Positions 33,920 to 43,161 of a DNA stretch of 64,000 nucleotides are shown here, piece after piece. The DNA is taken from positions 124,001 to 188,000 of the forward strand of contig NZ_JFHD01000012.1 of NCBI RefSeq assembly GCF_000698575.1. Direction: 5' to 3'. Every line of letters starts with the position of its first letter. The stretch's first letter is position 1. This stretch comes from Caballeronia zhejiangensis (GTDB lineage: Bacteria > Pseudomonadota > Gammaproteobacteria > Burkholderiales > Burkholderiaceae). The translations under genes and the position numbers were made by a program. The notes under the pieces were generated by a model that saw nothing but the letters and a program-made list of their open reading frames with translations, did not search any database and was not told the DNA's origin.

Positions 33920-34600
33920 ATGCCGCTCGATAGCGCCGATCTCCAGGCTATTACGCTGACGCTCAAACTCGCGTCGCTGACAACGGTGCTCCTGCTCGTC
34001 GTCGGCACGCCGATCGCGTGGTGGCTCACGCATACGCGTTCGAAACTGAAGGGCGTCGTCGGCGCGGTGGTGGCGCTGCCGCTCGTGCTGCCGCCGACGG
34101 TCATCGGCTTCTATCTGCTCGTGCTGATGGGGCCGAACGGTTATGTCGGCAAGATCACGCAGGCGCTCGGTATCGGCTTGCTGCCGTTCACGTTCACGGG
34201 GCTCGTCGTCGGCTCGGTGATCTATTCGATGCCGTTCGTCGTGCAGCCGCTGCAGAATGCGTTCGAAGCGATCGGGCGCCGTCCGCTCGAAGCCGCCGCG
34301 ACATTGCGCGCCGGTCCGTGGGACACGTTTCTCACGGTGGCGCTGCCGCTCGCGCGGCCGGGCATCGTCACGGCGACGATTCTCGGCTTCGCACATACCG
34401 TCGGCGAATTCGGCGTCGTGCTGATGATCGGCGGCAATATTCCGGGGCGCACGCGCGTCGTGTCCGTGCAGATCTTCGATCACGTCGAGGCGCTCGAATA
34501 CGCGCAGGCGCACTGGCTCGCGGGCGGCATGGTGATATTCTCGTTCGTCGTTCTTCTGCTGCTCTACTCCGGCCGACGTTCCGTCACGGCTCATGTCTGA
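33920..34600 (+). CDS. modB: Molybdate ABC transporter permease ModB
   Basis: This 226-residue inner-membrane permease has five predicted helices ([26 protein letters not shown] first). The EAA loop that docks the ATPase is [54 protein letters not shown] is characteristic of ModB. It begins 8 bp after modA and overlaps modC by 8 bp, so modABC is one operon. Confidence 0.95.
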   Translation: MPLDSADLQAITLTLKLASLTTVLLLVVGTPIAWWLTHTRSKLKGVVGAVVALPLVLPPTVIGFYLLVLMGPNGYVGKITQALGIGLLPFTFTGLVVGSVIYSMPFVVQPLQNAFEAIGRRPLEAAATLRAGPWDTFLTVALPLARPGIVTATILGFAHTVGEFGVVLMIGGNIPGRTRVVSVQIFDHVEALEYAQAHWLAGGMVIFSFVVLLLLYSGRRSVTAHV

Positions 34601-35738
34601 ACTCACTTATCAACGCGCGATGCTCGACCGCGCGCATACCCGTTCCGACGAAGCCATCGAAGCGCGCTTTCTCGTCGAGCACGAGGGTTTCGCCTTCGAT
34701 ATCGATCTCGCGCTGCCCGGTCGCGGCGTCACCGCGATCTTCGGCCATTCCGGCTCCGGAAAAACCACGCTGCTGCGCTGTCTCGCGGGACTCGCGCGGC
34801 CGCGCGCCGGGCGGCTCGTCGTCAACGGCGAAGTCTGGCTCGACACCGAGCGCCGCATTTTTCTGCCGACGCACAAGCGCCCGCTCGGCTACGTCTTTCA
34901 GGAAGCGAGCCTCTTTCCGCACTTGAGCGTGAAGAAGAATCTGCGCTTCGGGCTGGAGCGCGTGAAGTCGGCAGAGCGGCGCGTGGATCTGTCGCAGGCG
35001 GCGGAATTGCTCGGCATCGCGCATCTGCTGGAGCGCATGCCGGCCGGATTGTCAGGCGGCGAACGGCAACGCGTGGGCATCGCGCGGGCGCTCTTGACGA
35101 GTCCGCGTCTGCTTTTGCTCGATGAACCGCTCGCGTCGCTCGATCAAAAACGCAAGCAGGAAATCCTGCCGTATCTCGAACGCCTGCACGATGAACTCGA
35201 CATTCCCGTGATCTACGTGAGCCACGCGCCCGAAGAAGTCGCGCGCCTCGCGGATCATCTCGTGCTGCTCGAAGGCGGCCGTGCGCTTGCGAGCGGGCCG
35301 ATCGCCGATACGCTCGCGCGGCTCGATCTGCCGCTCGCAATGGCCGACGACGCATCGGTCGTGTTCGAGGGAATCGTCGACGGATACGACAGCAAGTACG
35401 GCCTGCTCACGCTCGCGCTGCCGGGCTCGCGCGCGAAGCTCGCCGTCGTGCATACGCCTTTGTCCTGCGGCAAGACGATGCGCGTCGCCATCAAGGCGCG
35501 CGACGTGAGTCTCGTCACCGGCACGCACGAGCACGAGCGCAGCAGCGTGCTGAACGTGCTGCCCGCGACGGTGATCGGCATCGCGAAGGACGCCCATCCG
35601 TCGCAAGCCGTGGTGCGGCTCGACGTCGACGGCTCGCCGCTGCTCGCGCGCGTCACGCGTTATTCGCTGGACCGGCTAGGCATCGTCGAAGGCATGCGCC
35701 TGTGGGCGCAGGTGAAAACGGTGTCGCTACTCGCGTGA
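34593..35738 (+). CDS. modC: Molybdate ABC transporter ATP-binding protein ModC
   Basis: This 381-residue ATPase has Walker A ([11 protein letters not shown]), the Q-loop ([15 protein letters not shown]), the signature [15 protein letters not shown] and Walker B ([12 protein letters not shown]). A C-terminal Mop domain of about 70 residues ([22 protein letters not shown] region) binds molybdate and regulates transport. It has about 25 extra N-terminal residues before the ATPase core ([20 protein letters not shown]). It overlaps modB by 8 bp and, at its 3' end, the convergent NUDIX gene by 12 bp. Confidence 0.95.
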   Translation: MSELTYQRAMLDRAHTRSDEAIEARFLVEHEGFAFDIDLALPGRGVTAIFGHSGSGKTTLLRCLAGLARPRAGRLVVNGEVWLDTERRIFLPTHKRPLGYVFQEASLFPHLSVKKNLRFGLERVKSAERRVDLSQAAELLGIAHLLERMPAGLSGGERQRVGIARALLTSPRLLLLDEPLASLDQKRKQEILPYLERLHDELDIPVIYVSHAPEEVARLADHLVLLEGGRALASGPIADTLARLDLPLAMADDASVVFEGIVDGYDSKYGLLTLALPGSRAKLAVVHTPLSCGKTMRVAIKARDVSLVTGTHEHERSSVLNVLPATVIGIAKDAHPSQAVVRLDVDGSPLLARVTRYSLDRLGIVEGMRLWAQVKTVSLLA

Positions 35739-36314
35739 ACGCGCCTCGAGCGCGGCGTATTGCAGCAGCATGATCGTCTTGCCGTCCATGATTTCGCCGC
35801 GCTCGATCATCTGCATGGCGGTTTGCAGCGGGACTTCGATCGTCTCGATTTCCTCGCCCTCTTCCTCTACGCCGCCGCCGTCCGAAACGCGCATCGAGCT
35901 GTCGTAATCGCCGACATAGAAATAGAGCTTCTCCGTCACCGATCCCGGGCTCATGAACGCCTCGAAGATCTTCTCGACGCGATGCACGCGATAGCCCGTT
36001 TCCTCCTCGACTTCCGCGCGAATGCGCTCTTCGGGCGTGGCGTCGTCGAGCAGGCCGCCGGGCGACTCGATCAGCATGCCGTCGTGTCCGTTGACGAACG
36101 CGGGCATGCGGAACTGGCGCGTCAGCAGCACGTTGCCGGTCTTGCGATCGCGCAGCAGAATCGTCGCGCCGTTGCCGCGATCGTAGGTTTCGCGGCTCTG
36201 ACGCTGCCAGACGCCATCGCGGCGCTGAAAATCGAAAGTCACTTTTCTGAGGACGTACCAGTCGTCCGACAGCACTTCGGTTTTGAGGATGCGGACGCGC
36301 TCGCTCGTTTCCAT
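35727..36314 (-). CDS. NUDIX hydrolase, NudK-like (GDP-mannose/ADP-ribose pyrophosphatase)
   Basis: This is a 195-residue NUDIX enzyme. The box [24 protein letters not shown] keeps the metal-binding EVEEETGY core, but the first Glu and the Arg of the standard Nudix signature are replaced by Ala, and the spacing resembles E. coli NudK. Upstream strands ([24 protein letters not shown]) and [17 protein letters not shown] match the same family. The Met at 36314 ([10 protein letters not shown]) is chosen over the one 11 codons earlier. It is divergent from a DeoR-type regulator across 78 bp. Confidence 0.9.
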   Translation of the reverse strand: METSERVRILKTEVLSDDWYVLRKVTFDFQRRDGVWQRQSRETYDRGNGATILLRDRKTGNVLLTRQFRMPAFVNGHDGMLIESPGGLLDDATPEERIRAEVEEETGYRVHRVEKIFEAFMSPGSVTEKLYFYVGDYDSSMRVSDGGGVEEEGEEIETIEVPLQTAMQMIERGEIMDGKTIMLLQYAALEARSRE

Positions 36315-36324
36315 CGGTTCACCC

Positions 36325-36343
36325 GTTCGACAAGTTGTTGAAC
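36325..36343. promoter_or_regulatory. 19-bp near-perfect palindrome before the NUDIX gene
   Basis: GTTCGACAAGTTGTTGAAC has eight of nine half-site pairs matching around a central G. It lies 11 bp upstream of the NUDIX start, in the gap shared with the DeoR gene, and is a plausible repressor site. Confidence 0.45.
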
Positions 36344-36359
36344 TCATGGTAGCGTGCAG

Positions 36360-36389
36360 TTTCGTGCAATATCAAGAAATTTCGTGCAA
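36360..36389. promoter_or_regulatory. Two direct repeats 20 bp apart before the DeoR gene
   Basis: TTTCGTGCAA occurs at 36360-36369 and again at 36380-36389, exactly two helical turns apart. This is the layout of DeoR-family operators, so it is probably the autoregulatory site of the regulator starting at 36393 and may also cover the NUDIX promoter. Confidence 0.55.
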
Positions 36390-36392
36390 ACA

Positions 36393-37148
36393 ATGTTGAC
36401 CAGTCAGCGCAAGAAAGCGATTCTCGATGCCCTCAAACGCGACGGCCAGGTGCTCGCCGCCGAACTGAGCGCACGCTTCGGCATTTCCGAGGACACGGTG
36501 CGGCGCGATCTGCGCGAACTCGCGGCCGAAGGGCTGCTGCAACGCGTGCACGGCGGCGCGCTGCCTGCTTCGCCCGCGATCGCGCCGTTCGCGCGGCGCG
36601 AGGACATGGAATCGGAGGCGAAGCGGCGCATCGCGAAGAAAGCGGCGGACATGATCGCGCCGGGGCAGATCGCGATCATCGACGGCGGCACGACGTCCGC
36701 GCTGCTCGTGCGTCAGTTGCCGGCGAATCTGTCCGCGACGATCGTCACGCATAGTCCGAGCGTCGCCGTGGCGCTGGCGGAGCACGCTTCGGTCGATGTC
36801 GTGCTGATCGGCGGCAAGCTCTACAAGCATTCGATCGTCACGGTCGGGGCCGCTGCCGTCGAAGCCATGTCGCACATTCACGCCGATCTCTATTTCATGG
36901 GCGTCACCGGCGTACATCCGACGGCCGGCCTCACCACCGGCGATTTCGAGGAAGCGCACGTCAAGCGCGCGCTCGCGGCGCGCGCGGCGGAAACCGTCGT
37001 GCTGGCGTCGGCGGCGAAGCTCAACGCGGCGTCGGCCTACAGGATCGGCGGGATCGATCTGGCTCAGACGGTCATCGTCGAGGAAACCGCCGACGCGAAG
37101 CTCGTCGAACCGATCGAACGCGCCGGAATCACCGTGCTGCGCGCATGA
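36393..37148 (+). CDS. DeoR/GlpR-family transcriptional regulator
   Basis: This 251-residue regulator has an N-terminal winged HTH of the DeoR type (RKKAILDALKRDGQVLAAELSARFGISEDTVRRDLRELAAEGLLQRVHGGAL) and a C-terminal sugar-phosphate-binding DeoRC domain (DGGTTSALLVRQLP, THSPSVAVALAEH, LIGGKLYKHSIVTVGAAAVEAM). The ATG at 36393 is preferred; 13 codons further upstream overlap the repeat operator. It probably regulates itself and perhaps the NUDIX gene. The effector is likely a phosphorylated sugar. Confidence 0.92.
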   Translation: MLTSQRKKAILDALKRDGQVLAAELSARFGISEDTVRRDLRELAAEGLLQRVHGGALPASPAIAPFARREDMESEAKRRIAKKAADMIAPGQIAIIDGGTTSALLVRQLPANLSATIVTHSPSVAVALAEHASVDVVLIGGKLYKHSIVTVGAAAVEAMSHIHADLYFMGVTGVHPTAGLTTGDFEEAHVKRALAARAAETVVLASAAKLNAASAYRIGGIDLAQTVIVEETADAKLVEPIERAGITVLRA

Positions 37149-37162
37149 ATTCACGACACTTT

Positions 37163-37175
37163 GTTACCGGGTAAC
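37163..37175. promoter_or_regulatory. Palindrome after the DeoR gene
   Basis: GTTACCGGGTAAC pairs 6 bp either side of a central G. It lies 15 bp after the DeoR stop and about 160 bp before the next start. It could be an operator for the small exported protein; no hairpin plus T-run, so it is not a terminator. Confidence 0.3.
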
Positions 37176-37321
37176 GCGCCGAAAAATACGCGCCGTTCCG
37201 CGTAATTGAAATTCTCCGGCAAAGGGAATAGCGTTCGAGGATGCGCTATGTCAGGTCAACTGCGGAGGTCGGATTTCCGTTGGTGCCATCGACATCGCAA
37301 ACATTTTTTCTGGAGAAGGAC

Positions 37322-37672
37322 GTGAATCGCCTGAAGGCTTTTATCGCGCTATCGCTGATCGCGAGCGCGGGCGTGACCGCCAACGCGTACGCCTGGGCGC
37401 GCGTCGGCGTGTGGGTCGGCGGACCCGTGTATTACCCGTATCCCGTCGCGCCGGCGCCGTATTACTACTATCCGCCGCCGCCCGTCGTCGTTCAGCCTGC
37501 CGCGCCGGTTCAATACGTCGAGCAGGGTCAGCCCGCCGCCGATCCGGGCGCGCCCGCGCAGCAGCCAGGCATGTGGTACTACTGCGACTCCGCGAAGGCC
37601 TATTACCCGTACGTGAAGCAATGCGCCAACGCATGGCGTCCGGTTCCGGCGACGCCGCCGCCATCGAACTGA
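37322..37672 (+). CDS. Small exported Pro/Tyr-rich protein
   Basis: With a GTG start at 37322 this is a 116-residue protein: signal peptide (VNRLKAFIALSLIASAGVTANAYA), then a region rich in Pro and Tyr (YYPYPVAPAPYYYYPPPP) and a C-terminal WYYCDSAKAYYPYVKQCANAWRPVP, which carries a Cys pair. This is a known pattern of small proteobacterial envelope proteins of unknown role. AGAAGGA lies just before the GTG. An ATG at 37241 in frame would add 27 unlikely residues before the signal peptide. Confidence 0.75.
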   Translation: MNRLKAFIALSLIASAGVTANAYAWARVGVWVGGPVYYPYPVAPAPYYYYPPPPVVVQPAAPVQYVEQGQPAADPGAPAQQPGMWYYCDSAKAYYPYVKQCANAWRPVPATPPPSN

Positions 37673-37722
37673 TGCTGTTCGGCACTTTGAAAACCGATAA
37701 CCAAGCGAAATCGCAAGAATCC

Positions 37723-38253
37723 ATGAACTACTCGAGGCTTGGCCTTTTACTGGCGGCAATCGGCGTGACGGGCCTTTCGGCCTGCACCGTGATGCCTACC
37801 GGCCCCAGTGTGATGGCGCTACCGGGCAGCACCAAAACGTTCGACCAGTTCCGCGCCGATGACAACTCCTGCCGCCAGTTTGCCCTTCAGCAGGTCGGCG
37901 GCGTGGACGCCAATCAGGCGGCGACCAACAGCGCGGTCGGCAGCGCGGTCGTCGGCACCGCGCTCGGCGCGGCGGCGGGCGCGGCCTTCGGCGGCGGATC
38001 GGGAGCGGCCATCGGCGCGGGCGCGGGCCTTCTGACCGGCAGCGCGTTCGGCGTCGGGGCATCGCAGGCATCGGGCTACAACGTGCAGCAGCGCTACGAC
38101 TACGCGTATCTGCAATGCATGTACGCCGCCGGCGACAAAGTGCCGGTACGCGGCTCGACGCGCATGGTTCAGCCGTCCGGCGGCGCGTATTCCACCACGC
38201 CTCCGCCGCCTCCGCCGCCGCCGGGCTGGCAGCCGCCGCCCGGAACTTACTGA
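37723..38253 (+). CDS. Glycine-zipper lipoprotein with polyproline tail
   Basis: This 176-residue lipoprotein has a signal peptide with lipobox (VTGLSAC, Cys about residue 21), a short soluble segment (FDQFRADDNSCRQFALQQVGG), a glycine-zipper region (GSAVVGTALGAAAGAAFGGGSGAA start) and a conserved YDYAYLQCMYAAGDKVP. A tail of eight consecutive prolines ends in GWQPPPGTY. It probably sits in the outer membrane. It lies 50 bp after the Pro/Tyr-rich gene and is likely co-transcribed. Confidence 0.85.
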   Translation: MNYSRLGLLLAAIGVTGLSACTVMPTGPSVMALPGSTKTFDQFRADDNSCRQFALQQVGGVDANQAATNSAVGSAVVGTALGAAAGAAFGGGSGAAIGAGAGLLTGSAFGVGASQASGYNVQQRYDYAYLQCMYAAGDKVPVRGSTRMVQPSGGAYSTTPPPPPPPPGWQPPPGTY

Positions 38254-38262
38254 CAGACTGAG

Positions 38263-39093
38263 TCAATGCCGCACGCGCCGGTCATCGCCGCCGGCGGCGA
38301 GCGGCGCATCGGGCACGAACGACGGCGCCACGAGCAAGCCCGTCACCCAGCCGATATAAAACCGCAAGTCGCTCCAGAACTCCGATCGCTCATACACGCG
38401 AAACGCCTGTGCGTGCGCGAGCCATAGCGCGAGTTGCAGCGCGCCCGTCAACACGAGCCAGGCGAGCGCGATCACGCCGGTCGCGCGGGCGCAGCGCCTG
38501 AACGTGAACGCATCCCACTGTTCCCGCACGATGAGACATCCCGCGATCAGCACGGCTATCGTGGGAATCGCGCTCGTCACGAGCACATGCGCGCTCCAGC
38601 CGAATATCACGCCGACCAGCAAACCGACGATGATCGACAGCGCCGCAATCGGCCACGCGATCCACGACGGCGCGCGCGCGGCCATCCACGCAATCGTGAT
38701 GAAAAACGGCGTGATCGCCCATTGCAGCGCCTGCGCCACGGCTTTCACGAGGTTCTCGCTTGCCTGCTCGTTGGAGTGACTCGCTGCGACATACACGGTG
38801 ATCGCCTCGTGCACGCAGACGGCGACGATCGCAAAGCTCAACGCCTCGCACGCGGCGAAAGCGGGAGATTTCTCGGCGGGCTCGTGCGCGTCGGACAGAC
38901 CGCGCAAGCGCTCCAGCACCGGCTCGACGAAGAACGCGAGAATCGCGCCGATCAGGAGCGCGGCGGCGGCATCGGTCAGCGAAAAATGGCCGAAGAGCGA
39001 AAACAGCCCTTGCCACAGAAATTCGGGCGCGGCCGCGCACACGGCCACCCAAAGCGCGAAGAAGAACCCGTTCGAAGCACTTCTGAGCGGCAT
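38263..39093 (-). CDS. Hypothetical multi-pass membrane protein
   Basis: This 276-residue inner-membrane protein has about seven helices (NGFFFALWVAVCAAAPEFLW, AAALLIGAILAFFVEPVLE, IAWPIAALSIIVGLLVGVIFGW and others). No transport or enzyme motif is visible. GAGG lies 5 bp before the ATG at 39093. It is 18 bp downstream of the lipoate-ligase-like gene on the same strand, so it may be the last gene of the acetoin unit, though a functional link is unproven. Confidence 0.7.
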   Translation of the reverse strand: MPLRSASNGFFFALWVAVCAAAPEFLWQGLFSLFGHFSLTDAAAALLIGAILAFFVEPVLERLRGLSDAHEPAEKSPAFAACEALSFAIVAVCVHEAITVYVAASHSNEQASENLVKAVAQALQWAITPFFITIAWMAARAPSWIAWPIAALSIIVGLLVGVIFGWSAHVLVTSAIPTIAVLIAGCLIVREQWDAFTFRRCARATGVIALAWLVLTGALQLALWLAHAQAFRVYERSEFWSDLRFYIGWVTGLLVAPSFVPDAPLAAGGDDRRVRH

Positions 39094-39111
39094 GGCCACC
39101 TCGATGCGTTT

Positions 39112-39864
39112 TTATTGTTCCGGCGGCGACGCATCCTTCACGCGCTCGATCAATGTCGCGCGCACGCGCTCGCGCAGGTCGGCGGGCATCGAAAAGCATT
39201 CGTAGGCGAGCGCCTGCGCAACGGTCACGATCCGCAGTTCTTCGTAGCGGCGTCCGCTTTCGATCATCGCTTCGAAGGCGTTGGCGCGCTCGTTGATTTC
39301 GATCGGATCGGCATCGACGAGCAGGACGGCGTGGGCAAGCACCGCATAGAGCGGCTGGGCCTTGTCGTCGTGCGGCACGCGCCGCCAGTACTGCGCGGTG
39401 CCCGCGATCTTGCGGGCGTCGTCGCCGGGGCCCCAGGCGAGATTGAAGCGGCCGTCGCAGAAAGAACCTTCGACCGCCTGCCAGTGCGTCAGCACGCCGA
39501 GCGAGCTGAGGGCATCGGCGAGAATCCGGCACAGATGCACGTAGACGGTTTCGGACAGCGCGCCCATCGGCGCGCGCACCGGATACGCGAGGCTCAGATT
39601 GAGCACGCCCGGACCCTGCGGAACGAGACCGCCGCCGGACAGACGCAGCCACACGGGACAGCCGCGCGCAGCAAAAGCCTCGCGCGCGTCGGCGAGCGCC
39701 GCGTAACGCTGATAGCTGCGCGGCACGACGAGCGATGCAGGCGCGTCCCAGACATGCGCGACGGCATCGCCCGCGGCCGCGCGCGCGAGGAGCGCTTCTT
39801 CGGCTTGCAGCGGATCGTGCGGATCGCCGGAAAGCGCGGCGGGATCGATCAGTTGGAAGGGCAT
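39112..39864 (-). CDS. Lipoate-protein-ligase-like protein (BPL/LplA family)
   Basis: This is a 250-residue protein of the biotin/lipoate ligase fold. Motifs include AHVWDAPASLVVPRSYQRYA, the lipoate-ligase glycine motif VWLRLSGGGLVPQGPGVLNLSLAYP, and VEGSFCDGRFNLAWG with the spacing of the catalytic lysine region (the usual DGK-like Lys reads Arg here). It lies 109 bp downstream of acoC in the acetoin operon, where such proteins attach lipoate to the E2 subunit. That link is inference from position. Confidence 0.82.
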   Translation of the reverse strand: MPFQLIDPAALSGDPHDPLQAEEALLARAAAGDAVAHVWDAPASLVVPRSYQRYAALADAREAFAARGCPVWLRLSGGGLVPQGPGVLNLSLAYPVRAPMGALSETVYVHLCRILADALSSLGVLTHWQAVEGSFCDGRFNLAWGPGDDARKIAGTAQYWRRVPHDDKAQPLYAVLAHAVLLVDADPIEINERANAFEAMIESGRRYEELRIVTVAQALAYECFSMPADLRERVRATLIERVKDASPPEQ

Positions 39865-39973
39865 GGCATCGAAGGAATGACGCGCCGACGCAGACGCGAT
39901 CCCGACATGGTAGTCAAGAACGCGCGGGCGCGCCGCGACGGTGTCCTGCTCCGCCGCGGCGCGCGCCGGGCGA

Positions 39974-41098
39974 TCAGCCGCCCTTGCCTACGTGCTCCTT
40001 CAACAACGCGTTGACTTCGTTGGCCTTCTCCATCTGACTCATGTGCCCGGCGTCGTCGAACACGCGAACGGTCGCGCCTTCCGGTGCATGCTTCGCGTGC
40101 GCGGCGGGAATGATCTGGTCCTTTTCGCCCCAGATCACGAGCACCGGCTTGCCCGACGCAGCCAGCTTGCCGCCCGGCAGCGCGCTCTGCTTTCCGCCCG
40201 CGAACAAGCCGCCGTTGAGCGATGTCAGCGCGTCGCTGACGCCGTCGAGCCGCTTGTACTTCAGGAGATCGTCGAGCATCTGGCGGCTGACGAGTTCGGG
40301 ATTCGCGAACAGCAGTTCGACCACCGGTTTCAGCTCGCGACGCGATTCGGCCGTGACGAAGCCTTCGGTGTACGCATTGTTCACTTCATCGCCGAAGCCG
40401 GCAGGCGATATGAGCGACACGGACTGCACGCGCGACGGCTGGTCGACGGCCATCTGCGCCGCGATGCCGCCGCCCATCGAATGGCCGACGAGATGCGCCG
40501 CTTCCAGACCCACGGCGTCCATGAACTTGCCGACGAACGCGGCCAGCGCTGCCAGAGACGTTCCAGGCACTTTAGGCGTCGATTGTCCGTGGCCCGGCAG
40601 ATCCAGCGCGAATACGCGGTTCCTTTCGGCGAGCGCATCGAGGTTGAACAGCCAGTTGTCGAGATCGCCGCCGAAGCCGTGGATGAACAACACCGCGGGC
40701 CGGCTCGCATCGTCGCCGCCGCGCGAGGCGTAGCGCACGCGGATGCCATCGACATCGACGAAGTGATACGCCGCCGCTTCCTCGCCCGCTTCCTCATCTT
40801 CGGCGGGCGTGACGTAGGACGAAACGTACGCGTCGATATCGGCGTCGCTCACGTCGGACGGCGCGAGCACGCCGAGCAGCGCCTTGACCGGCAGCGTATC
40901 GCCCGCCGACGCGACCCGCCGACGCAGCAAACCCGCGTCGGGCGCTTCGACGGCGTTGGCGATCTTGTCGGTTTCGACATCGAGGATCGGCATGCCGACG
41001 GTAATCTCCGTGCCCTCCTCCACGAGCCATTCGTTGACCGTGCCTTCCTTCATCGACAAGCCCCATTTGGGCATCACGATCGGTGTGATTGCGGCCAT
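39974..41098 (-). CDS. acoC: Acetoin dehydrogenase E2 component AcoC (lipoyl + alpha/beta-hydrolase domains)
   Basis: This 374-residue E2 subunit has an N-terminal lipoyl domain (1-78) with the lipoylated Lys in VETDKIANAVEAP. A linker with acidic residues follows, then an alpha/beta-hydrolase-type catalytic domain with VGHSMGGGIAAQMA (nucleophile Ser elbow) and a closing VRVFDDAGHMSQMEKA. It takes the acetyl group made by AcoAB and passes it to CoA. Its start overlaps the acoB stop (TGATG). Order acoX-acoA-acoB-acoC is the Cupriavidus/Burkholderia pattern. Confidence 0.95.
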   Translation of the reverse strand: MAAITPIVMPKWGLSMKEGTVNEWLVEEGTEITVGMPILDVETDKIANAVEAPDAGLLRRRVASAGDTLPVKALLGVLAPSDVSDADIDAYVSSYVTPAEDEEAGEEAAAYHFVDVDGIRVRYASRGGDDASRPAVLFIHGFGGDLDNWLFNLDALAERNRVFALDLPGHGQSTPKVPGTSLAALAAFVGKFMDAVGLEAAHLVGHSMGGGIAAQMAVDQPSRVQSVSLISPAGFGDEVNNAYTEGFVTAESRRELKPVVELLFANPELVSRQMLDDLLKYKRLDGVSDALTSLNGGLFAGGKQSALPGGKLAASGKPVLVIWGEKDQIIPAAHAKHAPEGATVRVFDDAGHMSQMEKANEVNALLKEHVGKGG

Positions 41099-42114
41099 CA
41101 GTGCTTTCCTCCCTTCATGGTTTTTCGTGCGGCGTCGGCGATCTGCGCGGCGCTCGGTATGTAAAGATCTTCGAGCGTCGGCGAGAACGGCACCGGCGTA
41201 TGCGGTGCGCAGACCATCTGGATGCCCGCTTTCAGCGCGCCGAACGCCTGCTGCGCGACCTGCGCTGAAATATCCGTGGCGATATTGCAGCGTGGGTTCG
41301 CCTCATCGACGACGACGAGCCTGCCCGTGTTCTCGACCGTCTCCAGCACCGTATCGAGATCGAGCGGCGACAGCGTGCGCAGATCGACGACTTCCGCTTC
41401 GATGCCTTCCTTCGCGAGCGTCGCGGCGGCCTCCAGCGCGCGATGCACCATCAAGCCGTACGTGACGATCGACACGTCCTTGCCGTCGCGCACGACGTTC
41501 GCTTCGCCGAACGGAATCGCATACGAGTTCTCGGGCACTTCGCCTTCGAAGCCGTAGAGATTCTTGTGCTCGCAGAAAATGACCGGATCGTTGTCGCGGA
41601 TCGCCTGAATCAGCAATCCCTTCGTGTCGTAGGGCGTCGACGGGCACACGACCTTCAGCCCCGGAATGTGCGTGAACAGCGAGGTCAGCATCTGGCTATG
41701 CTGCGCGGCCGCGCGAAAGCCCGCGCCGACCATCGCGCGGATCACGACGGGCGTTTCCGCCTTGCCGCCGAACATGTAGCGGAACTTCGCCGCCTGATTG
41801 AAGATCTGGTCGAAACACACGCCCATGAAGTCGATGAACATCAGCTCCGCGACCGGACGCATGCCGCACGCCGCCGCGCCGATCGCCGCGCCCACGTATG
41901 CCGATTCCGAGAGCGGCGTATCCAGAAGGCGATCGCCGTGCTTCGCGTACAGACCTTTGGTGACGCCGAGCACGCCGCCCCACGCGTCTTTCTCGCCGTC
42001 CGCGCCTGCGCCGCCGACGATGTCCTCACCCAGCACGATCACACTCGGATCGCGCGTCATTTCCTGATCGATGGCTTCGTTGATCGCCATCTTCATGCTC
42101 AGTTTGCGGGCCAT
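41098..42114 (-). CDS. acoB: Acetoin dehydrogenase E1 beta subunit AcoB
   Basis: This 338-residue protein is the beta subunit of the thiamine-diphosphate-dependent E1. Motifs: MNEAIDQEMTRDPSVIVLGEDI-type start (AINEAIDQEMTRD), GVTKGLYAKHGDRLLDTPLSESAYVGAAIGAA, and the transketolase C-domain EGIEAEVVDLRTLSPLD and ENTGRLVVVDEANP. It works with AcoA to cleave acetoin into acetaldehyde and an acetyl group. It starts 18 bp after acoA and overlaps acoC by 1-2 bp. Confidence 0.95.
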   Translation of the reverse strand: MARKLSMKMAINEAIDQEMTRDPSVIVLGEDIVGGAGADGEKDAWGGVLGVTKGLYAKHGDRLLDTPLSESAYVGAAIGAAACGMRPVAELMFIDFMGVCFDQIFNQAAKFRYMFGGKAETPVVIRAMVGAGFRAAAQHSQMLTSLFTHIPGLKVVCPSTPYDTKGLLIQAIRDNDPVIFCEHKNLYGFEGEVPENSYAIPFGEANVVRDGKDVSIVTYGLMVHRALEAAATLAKEGIEAEVVDLRTLSPLDLDTVLETVENTGRLVVVDEANPRCNIATDISAQVAQQAFGALKAGIQMVCAPHTPVPFSPTLEDLYIPSAAQIADAARKTMKGGKH

Positions 42115-42132
42115 GGTGTTTGTCTCCTCGAA

Positions 42133-43128
42133 TCAATATTTGACGTAGACATCGGTGAGCAGATCGGCGGCGGTCGGCAAAGGGGCGTCCTTCGCTTCCT
42201 GCACCGCGCGGTCGATCAGCGCGGCGACCTCCTTGTCGATCGCGTCGAGTTCTCCCGGGGAGATCACGTCGGCTTGCGTGACGGCGGCCGCGAACTTCTT
42301 CAGGCAATCCTTGTTCGAGCGGATATCGTCGATTTCGCCGGGCGCGCGGTACGTCTGCGCGTCGCCTTCGAAGTGACCGTAGAAGCGGATCATCTTGCAT
42401 TCGAGCAGCGCCGGCCCGCCGCCTTCGCGCGCGCGTTTGATGACCTCGCCCGCCGCTTCGTACACCGCGAAGAAATCGGTGCCGTCGACGGTCACGCCCG
42501 GAATGCCGAAGCCCGCCGCGCGATCGACGTAGCTATCGACGGCCGTGCCGTAGTCACGCGCGGTCGATTCGGCATAGCCGTTGTTCTCGATCACGAAGAT
42601 CACCGGCAGGTTCCACACGGCCGCGAGATTCAGGCTTTCGAGAAACGTGCCCTGGTTCGACGCGCCATCGCCCGCGAACGTGATGCCGACTTCGCCCTTG
42701 CCGCGAAACTTCGCCGCGAGCGCCGCGCCGCAGATCAGCGGCGCGCCCGCGCCGAGAATGCCGTTCGCGCCCATCATCCCTTTCGACAGATCGGCGATAT
42801 GCATCGAGCCGCCCTTGCCGTTGCACGAGCCGCCTTTCTTGCCGTAGATCTCCTTCATCATCGCGACCGGATCGACGCCTTTCGCGATGCAGTGTCCATG
42901 TCCACGATGCGTGCTCGCGATGCGGTCGCCATCGTTCAGATGCGTCATGATGCCGACGCCCGCCGCCTCCTCGCCCGCGTACAGGTGCACGAAGCCGGGA
43001 ATGTCCCCGCGTCCGAAATCGACGTGCAGGCGCTCTTCGAAATCGCGGATCGTGCGCATCTTGCGATACGCGCTCAGCAGTTCGTCCTTGGAGAGCGGCA
43101 AGCCGCCCGCATGTTGCGTCGCTGTCAT
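42133..43128 (-). CDS. acoA: Acetoin dehydrogenase E1 alpha subunit AcoA
   Basis: This 331-residue E1 alpha subunit has KMRTIRDFEERLHVDFGRGDIPGFVHLYAGEEAAGVG (substrate-entry region) and the thiamine-diphosphate motif GDGASNQGTFLESLNLAAVWNLPVIFVIENN, with GDG and the NN end. It decarboxylates-cleaves acetoin together with AcoB. It lies 33 bp downstream of acoX in the operon. Confidence 0.95.
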   Translation of the reverse strand: MTATQHAGGLPLSKDELLSAYRKMRTIRDFEERLHVDFGRGDIPGFVHLYAGEEAAGVGIMTHLNDGDRIASTHRGHGHCIAKGVDPVAMMKEIYGKKGGSCNGKGGSMHIADLSKGMMGANGILGAGAPLICGAALAAKFRGKGEVGITFAGDGASNQGTFLESLNLAAVWNLPVIFVIENNGYAESTARDYGTAVDSYVDRAAGFGIPGVTVDGTDFFAVYEAAGEVIKRAREGGGPALLECKMIRFYGHFEGDAQTYRAPGEIDDIRSNKDCLKKFAAAVTQADVISPGELDAIDKEVAALIDRAVQEAKDAPLPTAADLLTDVYVKY

Positions 43129-43161
43129 CTCTGTCTCCTTTGATGTCTTCCGTGGGTTGGC

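Noticed and set aside
41443-43143. 566-codon open frame opposite acoA and acoB
   Set aside because: Shadow frame of conserved aco genes; composition is non-protein-like.
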